Part shown: piece by piece, positions 1 to 8,256 of the stretch
How the letters are laid out: each line of letters opens with the position of its first letter
Position numbering within the stretch: the stretch's first letter is position 1
NCBI RefSeq assembly: GCF_004362395.1
Contig: NZ_SNWE01000033.1
Coordinates: 1 to 32,043, forward strand
Direction of reading: 5' to 3'
From: Salegentibacter sp. 24
GTDB lineage: Bacteria > Bacteroidota > Bacteroidia > Flavobacteriales > Flavobacteriaceae
Length of the DNA stretch: 32,043 nucleotides
Position numbers and translations under genes: made by a program
Notes under the pieces: generated by a model
The model's database searches: none
Told to the model about the DNA's origin: nothing
The model's input: only the letters and a program-made list of their open reading frames with translations

Positions 1-36
1 TTTCTTTTCAATCTTGTTTAATTCTTCCTGTGTCAT
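1..36 (-). CDS. 5' end of an unidentified gene cut by the window edge
   Basis: An ATG on the minus strand at 36-34 opens a frame running off the left edge; the visible start is MTQEELNKIEKK. Twelve residues are too few to name a family. It lies 45 bases beyond the stop of the amidase-like gene on the same strand, so the two could be co-transcribed. A later internal start in an unrelated gene cannot be excluded. Confidence 0.3.
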   Translation of the reverse strand, partial: MTQEELNKIEKK

Positions 37-80
37 TTTAAATCTGTTTGAGTATTAATATAAAAATTCTCAGACAGACT

Positions 81-758
81 TCAAATTACACCCTCATTCC
101 CAATTCTCTCATAACTTTCTAAATTTTTGATTAAACTTTCCCATATCACGAATGCCAAAACTTGAAGGTTCTTAGGCTTTTGAAAATAACCGTTTTCCTC
201 TCCATTACTCAAAAACCCCAATTCTACGAATACCGAAGGAAAATAATTAATCGTTTCCCGCAATACCTGAAAATTAGTAAACTTCAAGCCCCTACTATCA
301 AAGCCTAAATGCTTTTTAATTTGATTCTGCAATTGATAGGCAAACCAAACAGACTCTTTTGAATATTCAGAGTGAGTTTCTCCAACGTACACCTCGATCC
401 CCCTTGCAATAGCATTATGAGAATGATTACAATTCAACGAAAGAAACAAGTCAGCATTCAGAACTTTAGCAAGTTTTGTTCTATCCGATAATGAAATAAG
501 CGTGTCGTTATACCGAATCAAGTATAAATTCAATGGTGCCTCTGACTTTTCGTTGAGCCTTAAAATTTCCAAGCCAATATTCAACACAACATTCTTTTCT
601 TTAATTCCATTTATTCCGATGGCACCGGAATCTTTTCCACCCTGACCCACATTAATTACTATTCTTTTTTTTAATCCAGTTTCCTGTCTAAAAATGATGC
701 ACATATTCAGAAGCAAAATCATAAAACTGACGTTTTTGAGCACTTTTTTCATTTTCAT
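81..758 (-). CDS. Amidase_3-type N-acetylmuramoyl-L-alanine amidase homologue, zinc site degenerate
   Basis: 225 aa. Residues about 5-23 are hydrophobic, fitting a signal peptide or membrane anchor. The rest follows the Amidase_3 fold order: INVGQGGKDSGA (36-46), a helix with KEKNVVL, ISLSDRTKLA, LFLSLNCN, RGLKF..FQVLR and VFVELGFLSNGEE. In active family members the motifs are DPGHGG and SIHAN, whose two His plus a Glu bind zinc. Here the first His is Gln39 and the second is Asn109. The Glu ligand (Glu54) and the Glu of VELGF (Glu179) remain, and two other His (112, 114) lie just after Asn109. Known family members cleave the peptide stem from peptidoglycan; this one may be a binding-only pseudoenzyme. 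It is divergent to the tra operon, so a cell-wall role during transfer-channel assembly is a reasonable guess. Confidence 0.75.
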   Translation of the reverse strand: MKMKKVLKNVSFMILLLNMCIIFRQETGLKKRIVINVGQGGKDSGAIGINGIKEKNVVLNIGLEILRLNEKSEAPLNLYLIRYNDTLISLSDRTKLAKVLNADLFLSLNCNHSHNAIARGIEVYVGETHSEYSKESVWFAYQLQNQIKKHLGFDSRGLKFTNFQVLRETINYFPSVFVELGFLSNGEENGYFQKPKNLQVLAFVIWESLIKNLESYERIGNEGVI

Positions 759-818
759 TTTCCGAGTTATTAACCACCTCCTTCTATAATCCCATAAAAT
801 TTAATGCCAAATGAAATC

Positions 819-874
819 ATTGAAAATCAATCTTATATAAATAATATTTTATTCACAATTTACTGATTTTCAAT
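819..874. repeat. 11-bp perfect inverted repeat in the divergent intergenic region
   Basis: ATTGAAAATCA (819-829) and TGATTTTCAAT (864-874) are exact inverted copies separated by 34 AT-rich bases. They sit between the amidase-like gene (minus) and traE (plus), where a divergent promoter and operator would be expected. No clear Bacteroidetes -33/-7 pair was recognised here. Confidence 0.4.
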
Positions 875-940
875 TATTTAAGACATTAAATTTCTAATTT
901 TCTCATAACGAAAACGAGTCAAAACTTAAAACTTTCAGTT

Positions 941-1228
941 ATGAAAAAATCTATCTCTATGGCAACTGTTTTATCGTTGCTTTCTACGAGCGTTTTTGCG
1001 CAAATCGGTGGGATCGAAGATTCCGTTGCCGATATTTCCGATACTATAAGGAATATATTTCCAATCATCCTTGGAGTAATCTTCCTGGTCGGGTTCCTTT
1101 TTAATGCCGGCCACTTCTTTGGGGAAAACTCCGACCTCAAAAAAGGAATAACCCGGGTGTTGGTCTTTGTTCTTATCGCAGGCGCTGTGGTGGGAATCTT
1201 CACCTATTTGATCACCATTGTAGTTTAA
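941..1228 (+). CDS. traE: TraE-like conjugative transposon protein (DUF4134), pilin-like
   Basis: 95 aa with a Sec signal peptide (MKKSISMATVLSLLSTSVFA, likely cut before QIGG) and two hydrophobic segments (about 38-57 and 71-93) flanking a short charged loop (GENSDLKKG). This size and layout match Bacteroidetes TraE/DUF4134, usually compared to VirB2 pilin. It is the first gene of the plus-strand tra operon and is followed by TraF, the standard order. A short hairpin immediately follows the stop. The frame has overlapping minus-strand frames of similar length, but the signal peptide and synteny decide the strand. Confidence 0.85.
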   Translation: MKKSISMATVLSLLSTSVFAQIGGIEDSVADISDTIRNIFPIILGVIFLVGFLFNAGHFFGENSDLKKGITRVLVFVLIAGAVVGIFTYLITIVV

Positions 1229-1241
1229 GTCGCTAAGCGAC
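1229..1241 (+). other. Compact hairpin just after traE
   Basis: GTCGCT-A-AGCGAC forms a 6-bp stem with a single-base apex (a 5-bp stem with a TAA loop is more realistic), starting right after the traE stop. No T-run follows, so it is not a classic terminator. It could stabilise the upstream pilin mRNA or attenuate read-through into traF. Confidence 0.3.
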
Positions 1242-1265
1242 ATTTAAAAAAATAAAGGAACAGTT

Positions 1266-1550
1266 ATGAAAAAGTATGAACCTTATAGGAACATTCGAAA
1301 AGGTGCGGTAATCTTTGGGCTTCCCCTTCCCCTATTCGCGCTAATGATGCTTTCGATAATCGCGTCCCTACTGGTGATCATTTTCTCCTTCAGTCTGGGT
1401 GTGATTATTAGCGCCCTGCTCTTTAATGCATTCTTGTATATCGGGTTAAACCGTATCCGTCGGCTCCTGGAATTTCTACAGATGACCGGGGCATTTCCAA
1501 AAATGATCAGTAATAAAAGAAACTCAGGTATCCATTATGAAAAAGATTAA
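1266..1550 (+). CDS. traF: TraF-like conjugative transposon protein (DUF4133), VirB3-like
   Basis: 94 aa. A short basic N-terminus (MKKYEPYRNIRKGA) is followed by a long hydrophobic hairpin (about 15-62) and a basic tail. This matches the DUF4133/TraF family of Bacteroidetes elements, regarded as the VirB3 counterpart in the inner-membrane part of the channel. Its last 14 bases overlap the start of traG in another frame, indicating translational coupling, and it lies between traE and traG as in other elements. Confidence 0.85.
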   Translation: MKKYEPYRNIRKGAVIFGLPLPLFALMMLSIIASLLVIIFSFSLGVIISALLFNAFLYIGLNRIRRLLEFLQMTGAFPKMISNKRNSGIHYEKD

Positions 1551-3957
1551 CCTCGCCTCTCACTGGCCTATTACAGATATTCGGGACAATGTTGTTTTTG
1601 CCCCAAACGGTAACATCGTCCTATGTTACCGGCTTGACCTGCCTGAAATTTACTCCTTATCGGAAAAAGATTTTGAAGACCTGCACGCCACCTGGTTTCA
1701 GGCGCTTAAGTCCCTGCCGGTGGGTACAGTAGTGCATAAGCAGGATATTTATGAGAAGAAAGCATTCACTGCAACGACACTTCCAAACAAAACCTTTTTG
1801 GAAAAAGCCACACGGGATCATTTTAAAGATCGGGAATATATAGCGCACCGCTCTTTAATATTTTTCACCCTGACCAGGAACAAAGCTTTAAACAACTCCA
1901 AATATGTAAACCCTTTTCTAAAAGTCTCCAAAGAAATTGTAAGGGAACTGGATGCCAACCTTAAAAGCTTTATCGGATCGGTAAACGATTGTGTTTCGTT
2001 TCTAGCTAACAGCCGAAAGGTCTCTATAAAAGCATTACCACCAGAAGAAATCACCAAACTCACTACGGAATATTTCAATGGTTTCAATGAAGGTTTCGAT
2101 ACCGATATGCTAATGGAAAAACAACATATTCAAACGGGGGACAATTATTTTGATGCCCTGGCTATCAATAGCGAGCTGTGCTTTGGCGAAAGGGTACAGT
2201 CGAGCAAGACCAATGAGAAATTCACATCGGATGATTTTGTATTTCACCAGGGATTTATTGATGGGCTGGGGCTTCATTTAAGAGAAAACCATATAGTCAA
2301 CCAGGTACTCTACCTGGATGATAAACACAAATGGCGCAAGCTACTGGATAAAAAAGTAGAAGAGCTCAGCAAGAGTTCAAATTTCGGATCTCAAAACAAA
2401 GTCATTTTAGGAAAGATCCAGGATATCCTAGAAAGGATAAACGGTGATGATAATTCCCGAATCATCCGGGGCCATCTTAATGTGATCTTCTGGGATCGTG
2501 ATCCTCGTAATTTGGAAGGCATTGCCTCTAAAATTAAGGCTGAGTTCAAAGAACTCGATATTACCCCTTACGCTCCACGGGGTGAGGAACGAAAGAATTA
2601 CCTGCTAAACAGCTACTGCTGCTTCTCTTCCAATTTTTCCGATGAAGATCTCTATGTGACCGATCTAAAACATGCCTTGTGCCTTTTTATCAATAACAGC
2701 AATTATAAATCGGATCCTACCGGTATCATTTTTAATGACCGTGAACATAATATTCCTGTACTAAAAGATGTTTGGGATGAGGGAAAGAAACGCATCAAGG
2801 CGCGGAACTTTGCCATCTTCGCCCCTACCGGGGAAGGCAAATCCTTTCTGGCCAATAACATTCTACGTCAATATTTTGAAAACGGGGTCCGCCTGGTCAT
2901 TATCGATCTAGGAGGTTCTTATACCAAGTTCGCTAAACTCTATCCTGATAAGTACACTGTTTTGCGCTACGAGAGCGGAAAAAGTCTAGGTATTAATCCT
3001 TTCTACATATCAAATATCAATGATGTAAGTCCAGAGCGGCTGGAGGATCTTTCGGTGTTCCTATTGGAACTCATTGCTGCAGATGACAAGGTTACTAAAG
3101 CACAATCCGTAGCCATAAAAAAGATCCTCCGTTACTATTACAAAAACACCACGGGAAACCATTCCTTAGATAGTTTTTACCGTTTTATCGAGCACCGAAA
3201 AGATGAGCTGCTGGAGACCCTTAAAATCCATCCCGACTACTTCAATGTTACCAACTTTTTGCACGTGCTCTCGGAGTATGTCGGCGATGGTCTATACAGC
3301 TTCTTATTTGAAGTTAGCGAAGATCAAACTTACAAGATCGAAGATAAGCGGCTGATTGTCTTTGAACTCGATGAAGTCAAGGACAATAAAGAGATCCTCT
3401 CGGTGATGCTCAAACTAATCAAGTCAGCGATCCAACGTACGATCTGGAAAAACAGAGAAGAAAAGGGAATCATCCTTTTTGATGAATTCGCCAAACAACT
3501 CAAGTTTGAAAATGTCCTGGAAAGCGTTGAATTCTACTACCAGGCCATTCGTAAACAGAACGGTGCCATTGGAATCATCTTGCAATCCATAAACCAGCTT
3601 CCTAATAATGCGACTTCCTCAAGCATCCTGGAAAACACCCAGGTGATTTACAGCCTGAATAATGAAAAAGGTTATGAAGAACTGGCCAGGCGCTTGAGCC
3701 TTTCCAGCCACGATCTCAACCAGTTGAAATCGATCAGGAATAATTTGACCGGCAAGCGCAAGTACACCGAGATCTTCATCAAGATCGGAAAAGAAAGTAA
3801 CATTTTCCGCCTGGAAGTACCACCCGAAGTCTATGCTGCCTACCTCACCGACGGAACCGAAAACGAGGCCATAATGGCCATTTATAAAAAAACCAAAAAT
3901 ATGGAAAAGGCAATCAAGGAATTCATCAGGAAGGCCGAAACGCTAATTAACAATTAA
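1537..3957 (+). CDS. traG: TraG-like conjugation ATPase (VirB4 family)
   Basis: 806 aa, the usual size for this family. The N-terminal half is the VirB4/TraG accessory domain. The C-terminal half is a RecA-like ATPase with Walker A APTGEGKS (429-436) and Walker B IILFDEF (D649, E650); an Arg/Gln-rich stretch (QNGAIGIILQSINQLP) follows, as in VirB4 proteins. The family powers pilus and channel assembly at the inner membrane and interacts with TraF and TraJ-type proteins. The start at 1537 overlaps traF. In Bacteroides naming this is TraG, not to be confused with the VirD4-type coupling protein, here a separate gene at 10.06-11.65 kb. Confidence 0.93.
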   Translation: MKKINLASHWPITDIRDNVVFAPNGNIVLCYRLDLPEIYSLSEKDFEDLHATWFQALKSLPVGTVVHKQDIYEKKAFTATTLPNKTFLEKATRDHFKDREYIAHRSLIFFTLTRNKALNNSKYVNPFLKVSKEIVRELDANLKSFIGSVNDCVSFLANSRKVSIKALPPEEITKLTTEYFNGFNEGFDTDMLMEKQHIQTGDNYFDALAINSELCFGERVQSSKTNEKFTSDDFVFHQGFIDGLGLHLRENHIVNQVLYLDDKHKWRKLLDKKVEELSKSSNFGSQNKVILGKIQDILERINGDDNSRIIRGHLNVIFWDRDPRNLEGIASKIKAEFKELDITPYAPRGEERKNYLLNSYCCFSSNFSDEDLYVTDLKHALCLFINNSNYKSDPTGIIFNDREHNIPVLKDVWDEGKKRIKARNFAIFAPTGEGKSFLANNILRQYFENGVRLVIIDLGGSYTKFAKLYPDKYTVLRYESGKSLGINPFYISNINDVSPERLEDLSVFLLELIAADDKVTKAQSVAIKKILRYYYKNTTGNHSLDSFYRFIEHRKDELLETLKIHPDYFNVTNFLHVLSEYVGDGLYSFLFEVSEDQTYKIEDKRLIVFELDEVKDNKEILSVMLKLIKSAIQRTIWKNREEKGIILFDEFAKQLKFENVLESVEFYYQAIRKQNGAIGIILQSINQLPNNATSSSILENTQVIYSLNNEKGYEELARRLSLSSHDLNQLKSIRNNLTGKRKYTEIFIKIGKESNIFRLEVPPEVYAAYLTDGTENEAIMAIYKKTKNMEKAIKEFIRKAETLINN

Positions 3958-3968
3958 AACAATTCGAT

Positions 3969-4550
3969 ATGAAAAACAAACACAAAACCTTGGTTCTCTC
4001 ACTGGCCTTAGCTTTATGCTTGCCTGCAGGCGCTGCCTGCCAGGGGATGCCGGTGTATGATAATACGAACTTTGTCAGCCTGGTTAAATCCCTGGTGGAA
4101 TCGGCCAAGCAAACTGCTAACTTGGTCAAGACCGTCAACTTTTTAAAGGCACAGAAAGAGAATATTGAGAAGGTCAATAGCGTGGTACAGGATTTAAAAG
4201 CCGTTCGTGAGATAGGTCGTAACAACCAACGCCTTATTGCGGTAATGCAGGATGACCTTCGGGATATCTTGAATTCCTCTTATATCAAACCCGACGAAAT
4301 AATCAGGGTGACCCAATCCTTCAGTGACGTGGTAGATAACTCCCTGGAAACCGCAAGCTTTATCGATGAGATTTTATCAAGTGATCATTTAAAAATGAGT
4401 GATGCCGAGCGGGCGGAGATTTTAAAGCAAAAAGAACTCGAGTCGAAAGAGATGGTCACCGATGTGCGGCTAAAGACCAAGCGTTACCGAGAGATCATTT
4501 CTTTTCGGGAAATGCAGGACAGGATTAATAACCGGGAAACAGGCTTTTGA
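3969..4550 (+). CDS. traI: TraI-like conjugative transposon protein (DUF4141)
   Basis: 193 aa with a signal peptide (hydrophobic 8-20, probable cleavage near AGA-ACQ) and a mostly helical, charged mature part with coiled-coil-like runs (VKSLVESAKQTANLVKTVNF; KQKELESKEMVTD). Size, signal and position between the VirB4-like ATPase and the VirB6-like protein fit DUF4141 (TraI in some CTn nomenclatures), a periplasmic VirB5-like component. The TGA stop overlaps the next gene's ATG by one base, so translation is coupled to traJ. Confidence 0.8.
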   Translation: MKNKHKTLVLSLALALCLPAGAACQGMPVYDNTNFVSLVKSLVESAKQTANLVKTVNFLKAQKENIEKVNSVVQDLKAVREIGRNNQRLIAVMQDDLRDILNSSYIKPDEIIRVTQSFSDVVDNSLETASFIDEILSSDHLKMSDAERAEILKQKELESKEMVTDVRLKTKRYREIISFREMQDRINNRETGF

Positions 4551-5395
4551 TGATGGAAGGGGTAATTATATTGGCCGTAGGAGTCGAATATATCGATAGT
4601 GTTTTCCAAACCATCCAGGAAAGCGAATTTTCTCGGTATACCATTGTCGGCATGAAGACCTTGGCGGTGCTCTTCTTTTTGGTCAACATCCTTAAAAAGT
4701 ATAATGAAGGCATAGCCGACAGGCAGGGCTATACCTGGGGGCTTTCCCCCGCGGATCTGGCCAAGAACTTTGCGGTGGTCCTGCTGGTTATTTTTTCAAC
4801 GCAAATCCTGGGCTTCTTTGACAATATTCTTGTGGCTATTGAAAACCAGTACCGAGATACAGCCCCTGCCCTTCTTCCGCTGCAGATGCAGGAGATCCCC
4901 ATCGAGGAAGATGTCTCCCCTATGGGGGCGATGCGTAAAGCTATGGCTTTACTCTATGAGGCCTTAGTCACACCACTATATGGCTTTAAAACCTTTGCAT
5001 TTTTAATTAGCCTGTTTCTATGGATTCTGGATTTATTCATCTATCCCTTATTCCTTGCGGAACGTTATTTCCTCTTGGGTATTATGCAGGCCTTTTTTCC
5101 GCTGGTACTAAGCCTGGCGGTATTTGAAAAGTTTCGCTCGATGGCCTATGGTTTTTTCAGGCTGTATGCCGCAGTATATATGCTGGTGCCTGCATTCTTC
5201 CTGGTTAATGTGTTTATTAATGCTCTGTATACGGAGATCAACACCAATTTTTGGGAAAACCTATTCGGTACGGATTACGGGAGCGGTTTTTTTGCACCGG
5301 TTGTAGAGCTGGGTTCGATAGTTTTTATCGTGTTTTTAAAATTCAAACTCTACCGGCGGGCCATTTCATTTACCCTAAGACTTTTCACCACTTAA
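4550..5395 (+). CDS. traJ: TraJ-like conjugative transposon protein (VirB6-like)
   Basis: 281 aa when started at the ATG overlapping the previous stop (TGATG); a TTG three bases earlier is possible but less likely, and a second ATG follows at once. There are several hydrophobic segments: about 38-55, 78-97, 150-180, 185-205, 220-240 and 255-270. The polytopic layout and position after TraI match TraJ, the VirB6-like inner-membrane channel component. It is shorter than the roughly 330 aa I associate with CTnDOT-type TraJ, but no break is visible. Confidence 0.82.
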   Translation: MMEGVIILAVGVEYIDSVFQTIQESEFSRYTIVGMKTLAVLFFLVNILKKYNEGIADRQGYTWGLSPADLAKNFAVVLLVIFSTQILGFFDNILVAIENQYRDTAPALLPLQMQEIPIEEDVSPMGAMRKAMALLYEALVTPLYGFKTFAFLISLFLWILDLFIYPLFLAERYFLLGIMQAFFPLVLSLAVFEKFRSMAYGFFRLYAAVYMLVPAFFLVNVFINALYTEINTNFWENLFGTDYGSGFFAPVVELGSIVFIVFLKFKLYRRAISFTLRLFTT

Positions 5396-5446
5396 TCAGC
5401 AGCAACCGATATAACCAATTTAGTCATTGAAAAATATAGTTCAAAA

Positions 5447-6061
5447 ATGAAAACACCATATAAAAATATCTATTTGATATTAAAACTCAACCGCTTTATC
5501 GTGCTGGCCGTAGTGCTTTGCTCAATGGGCTGCAGTGTTTTTGCCATTTGGATGGCCATCTCAACAAGAAACAAAGCCTTGAACAGTGCCTTTGCCATCA
5601 ATACCGACGGCAGTATAATTCCATTAAAACTAGTGACCCAAAAAGAAAACTTCCAGGTAGAAGCCCTGGCTCATTTGGAGCTGTTTCACACCTACTTCTA
5701 TAATATTGATGCCAGCAATTATGAGAAAAACCTGGAAAAAGCATTATGGCTAGGCAATAGTTCGGTAGACAACCTATACAGGCAGAAAAAGGCCGAAGGG
5801 GTTTACAACCGCTTACTGCAGTACTCGCTGGTCCAAAAGGTATTAGCGATCGATTCGCAGCTAGAAGAAAAGGAGGAATCGTTTCATTTTAAAACTACCG
5901 TTATTTTCGAGATTAACCGCGGCAGCATTGTGGATACCTACGAACTGGTTACCACAGGAAAACTGCTCATCGTAGATCGTCACTTTCCCCATAACCCTCA
6001 CGGCCTCCTCATTACGGATTATTTCGAAAACAGTTTAAGAAAAGTACCCTCACAAAATTAA
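5447..6061 (+). CDS. traK: TraK-like conjugative transposon protein (VirB8-like)
   Basis: 204 aa. A short cytoplasmic N-terminus, one membrane segment (about 16-38) and a soluble periplasmic domain containing the family-type stretch LFHTYFYNIDASNYEKNLEK and a C-terminal VDRHFPHNPHGLLI. The size (about 205 aa) and topology are those of Bacteroidetes TraK, the VirB8 counterpart that nucleates the inner-membrane complex. It is 51 bases after traJ and 11 before traM, within the same operon. Confidence 0.88.
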   Translation: MKTPYKNIYLILKLNRFIVLAVVLCSMGCSVFAIWMAISTRNKALNSAFAINTDGSIIPLKLVTQKENFQVEALAHLELFHTYFYNIDASNYEKNLEKALWLGNSSVDNLYRQKKAEGVYNRLLQYSLVQKVLAIDSQLEEKEESFHFKTTVIFEINRGSIVDTYELVTTGKLLIVDRHFPHNPHGLLITDYFENSLRKVPSQN

Positions 6062-6072
6062 AATTAGAACCG

Positions 6073-7059
6073 ATGAAAATTGAAAAGAACAAAATCGTAT
6101 TCATTAGCGTCCTGGTGGTCATTGTGATTTTTCTTGTCACCTATACCTTAATGATCACCGGGGAGGATGAAGAGCACCACGAAAACCTTCGTCAGACGGA
6201 GATCCCGGATCTTGAAGAAGAAAGCCACGAAATCTACGATTCAAAACTGGAGGCTATTGATAAACTTAAAGAAGTTCGGGATAAAAATGCACCAAGTATT
6301 TATGATGAAACGTTTTTGGATTCCTTAGGCTATTACGATACCAAGCTTTTGGAAAAAGAAAAAGAGCGCAAGATCGATAGTATTTATGAATTGGGAAAAG
6401 CCCGGCAAGCACAAATTGCACACCTTACACAAACCCGTCCAAGCAGACCACCGGAGAATAATAGCCCAGCCCTAATAAAAAAAGTACCAAAGGTAGATAC
6501 TGCAGAAATTGAGGAAACGCGAAAAATAGAAGCCAAAGAAATGGGTTTGGAACATCAATTATTCTTTGCTTCTGCTCCCCAAGAACCTGAAGATGTTATT
6601 ACCAATACTACAGACAAGGAAATTAAGGTGATGGTTGATGGTACCCAGGTGGTTAAAGCAAACTCCAGGCTTCGAATGCGACTTGCACAACCTGCCAGTA
6701 TTGGTGACAAATTTATCCCCAAAAACACCCCGGTTTTCGGCTTTGTGAGTTTTCAGCCAAATCGGGTCCTGATCGAGATCGAAAATATCAATAAGCATCA
6801 AACTAGCTTAAAAGCCTTTGACCTTGAAGATGGTAGCGAAGGTATTTACATCGAGAATAATTTCCGGGCGGAAGTAGCCACGGAAGTCCTGGATGATGTA
6901 ATCGGTGATATTAATATCCCAAGTGTACCCCAGGTCAGTGGAATAAGCAAAGTATTTCGCAGAAATAACCGAAATGTAAAAGTAACCATTCTAAATAATT
7001 ACAGATTAATTCTCAAGGCCAGCAGACCTGAATCAAACTGGGGATTGGCTAACCAATAA
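6073..7059 (+). CDS. traM: TraM-like conjugative transposon protein (VirB10-like)
   Basis: 328 aa. One membrane segment near the N-terminus (about 8-29), a long acidic and charged linker with coiled-coil character and a Pro-rich bit (TRPSRPPENNSP), then a C-terminal beta-rich domain (about 195-320) including VVKANSRLRMRLAQPASIGD and IPKNTPVFGFVSF, typical of TraM/VirB10 scaffold proteins that span from the inner membrane to the outer complex. It is shorter than the about 440 aa CTnDOT TraM, the difference lying in the linker. Confidence 0.88.
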   Translation: MKIEKNKIVFISVLVVIVIFLVTYTLMITGEDEEHHENLRQTEIPDLEEESHEIYDSKLEAIDKLKEVRDKNAPSIYDETFLDSLGYYDTKLLEKEKERKIDSIYELGKARQAQIAHLTQTRPSRPPENNSPALIKKVPKVDTAEIEETRKIEAKEMGLEHQLFFASAPQEPEDVITNTTDKEIKVMVDGTQVVKANSRLRMRLAQPASIGDKFIPKNTPVFGFVSFQPNRVLIEIENINKHQTSLKAFDLEDGSEGIYIENNFRAEVATEVLDDVIGDINIPSVPQVSGISKVFRRNNRNVKVTILNNYRLILKASRPESNWGLANQ

Positions 7060-7069
7060 AACAATCATT

Positions 7070-7903
7070 ATGAAAAAGTATATTTTAACCAAGGCCTCTC
7101 TACTAGTTTTTATTATTACCAGTGCACAAACCCAGGAAAAACTGGACACTATCTACGCTAATGATCATAAAAATGTTGCGCTATTTTTTCCTGAAGCGAT
7201 TAGCCAGGGGCTTATCGGTGCTGAGCATTTTGTCTTTACCTACAACCGGGAAAAGCAGCAACACTTCGGACTGCTGCAGGCCAAGCCCGGCAGAGAAAGT
7301 AATTTACTTGTTATCGGAACAAATGGTTCGGTATTCTCCTATATCCTGAAGTATAAAAAACAGCTTTCCCGGCTGAACTATTTTATCCCTGAAGCGGAAA
7401 GTATTGGAAAAGAAAAGCCAGTTGTCAAGGATTCAGTTAAGGACAAAAAACCGCAAAAGAACTTAAACAAGAAGGAAGATCATTACCGCAGATTCTGCAG
7501 CTACCTGCTTAGTAAAAAGCAGCGCCTGGGCCGCATAAAAAAACGCAAGAACGGTATTATTTTAAGTGTTGAGAATATCGTTTTTAATAAGGAGCAGCTC
7601 TATTTTGTGATCGAAATTGAGAATAGATCCAGCCTGGATTATGATCTTAATTTCTTAAACCTGGCGATTGAAACCCGTAAAAAAGGAAAGAAGAAATCCT
7701 TACAACGCTTATACCAGGAACCGGTTTTCAGCTATAATTTACCGGCTAAGATTGGAAAAAACCAAACCGCAAGATTGGTTTATGTGTTGCCAAAATTTTC
7801 CTTGTCTAAAGAAAGGAGGGCGATATTGGAACTTAATGAAAAGGATGGGGAACGTAATTTAAAACTAAAGATCTCCCATCGGTTTATTAATAACCCTAAT
7901 TGA
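7070..7903 (+). CDS. traN: TraN-like conjugative transposon protein (DUF4138, VirB9-like)
   Basis: 277 aa. Signal peptide at 1-20 (ending TSAQTQ), then a beta-rich N-terminal domain with LFFPEAISQGLIGAEHFVF and LLVIGTNGSVFSYIL, and a C-terminal domain with VENIVFNKEQLYFVIEIEN, as in the DUF4138/TraN family, which pairs with TraM in the outer part of the channel. It is the last recognisable tra gene on this strand. The TraL, TraO, TraP and TraQ genes that often accompany this set were not found in the window. Confidence 0.88.
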   Translation: MKKYILTKASLLVFIITSAQTQEKLDTIYANDHKNVALFFPEAISQGLIGAEHFVFTYNREKQQHFGLLQAKPGRESNLLVIGTNGSVFSYILKYKKQLSRLNYFIPEAESIGKEKPVVKDSVKDKKPQKNLNKKEDHYRRFCSYLLSKKQRLGRIKKRKNGIILSVENIVFNKEQLYFVIEIENRSSLDYDLNFLNLAIETRKKGKKKSLQRLYQEPVFSYNLPAKIGKNQTARLVYVLPKFSLSKERRAILELNEKDGERNLKLKISHRFINNPN

Positions 7904-7932
7904 TAATTTTGAAAAATTCCGACTTTAAAAGT

Positions 7933-8193
7933 TTAAATTTTTCTGGCGTTTGCACCCCTGGAAGTCAGCCTATAACGCTGTTTACTACTTTGTGGTTTCT
8001 CGGGAATGGTCATTTCAATCAAGCCTTCGGCAAGGGTAGGTTGCAAATAATTTTTTCTAAAATTTTCTCTATCGGAAAGTCCGAAATGATATTGCATCTC
8101 ACTTCTGCTATCTTCACCATTAATCACATTTAAGAGGTCTTGAACTTGCGGGGTGACTTGCGGGGTCTCTTGCAGGGTAATTTGGTTACCGGA
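7933..8193 (-). pseudogene. C-terminal fragment of a RecG-like/Fic-type regulatory protein
   Basis: Minus-strand frame of about 86 codons bounded upstream by TAA at 8196-8194. It encodes a TPQVTPQV-type linker, then a winged-helix-like end with FGLSDRENFRKNYLQP, IEMTIPEKPQSSKQRY and RLT. That linker plus tail is characteristic of the C-terminus of AlbA_2/RecG-like ATP-binding proteins and some Fic proteins. No catalytic part is present and there is no sensible start, so this is a gene remnant. It lies where the end of the tra operon meets the toxin-antitoxin pair, suggesting a past insertion or deletion here. Confidence 0.65.
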
Positions 8194-8256
8194 TTAGCAC
8201 ATAGGTTGTTAATTTAAATATTAACTAGTTGTTGGCTTGTTTGAACGGAGGTAGTT

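Noticed and set aside
919-1243. Minus-strand frames opposite traE
   Set aside because: They have no family features; the plus-strand frame has a signal peptide, two helices and the right gene order.
5518-5703. Alternative plus frame inside traK
   Set aside because: Low-complexity shadow of the VirB8-like gene; no start context or family match.
7900-8133. Plus-strand frame of 77 codons after traN
   Set aside because: Antisense to the RecG-like/Fic-type remnant, whose residues are family-like; the plus frame is not.
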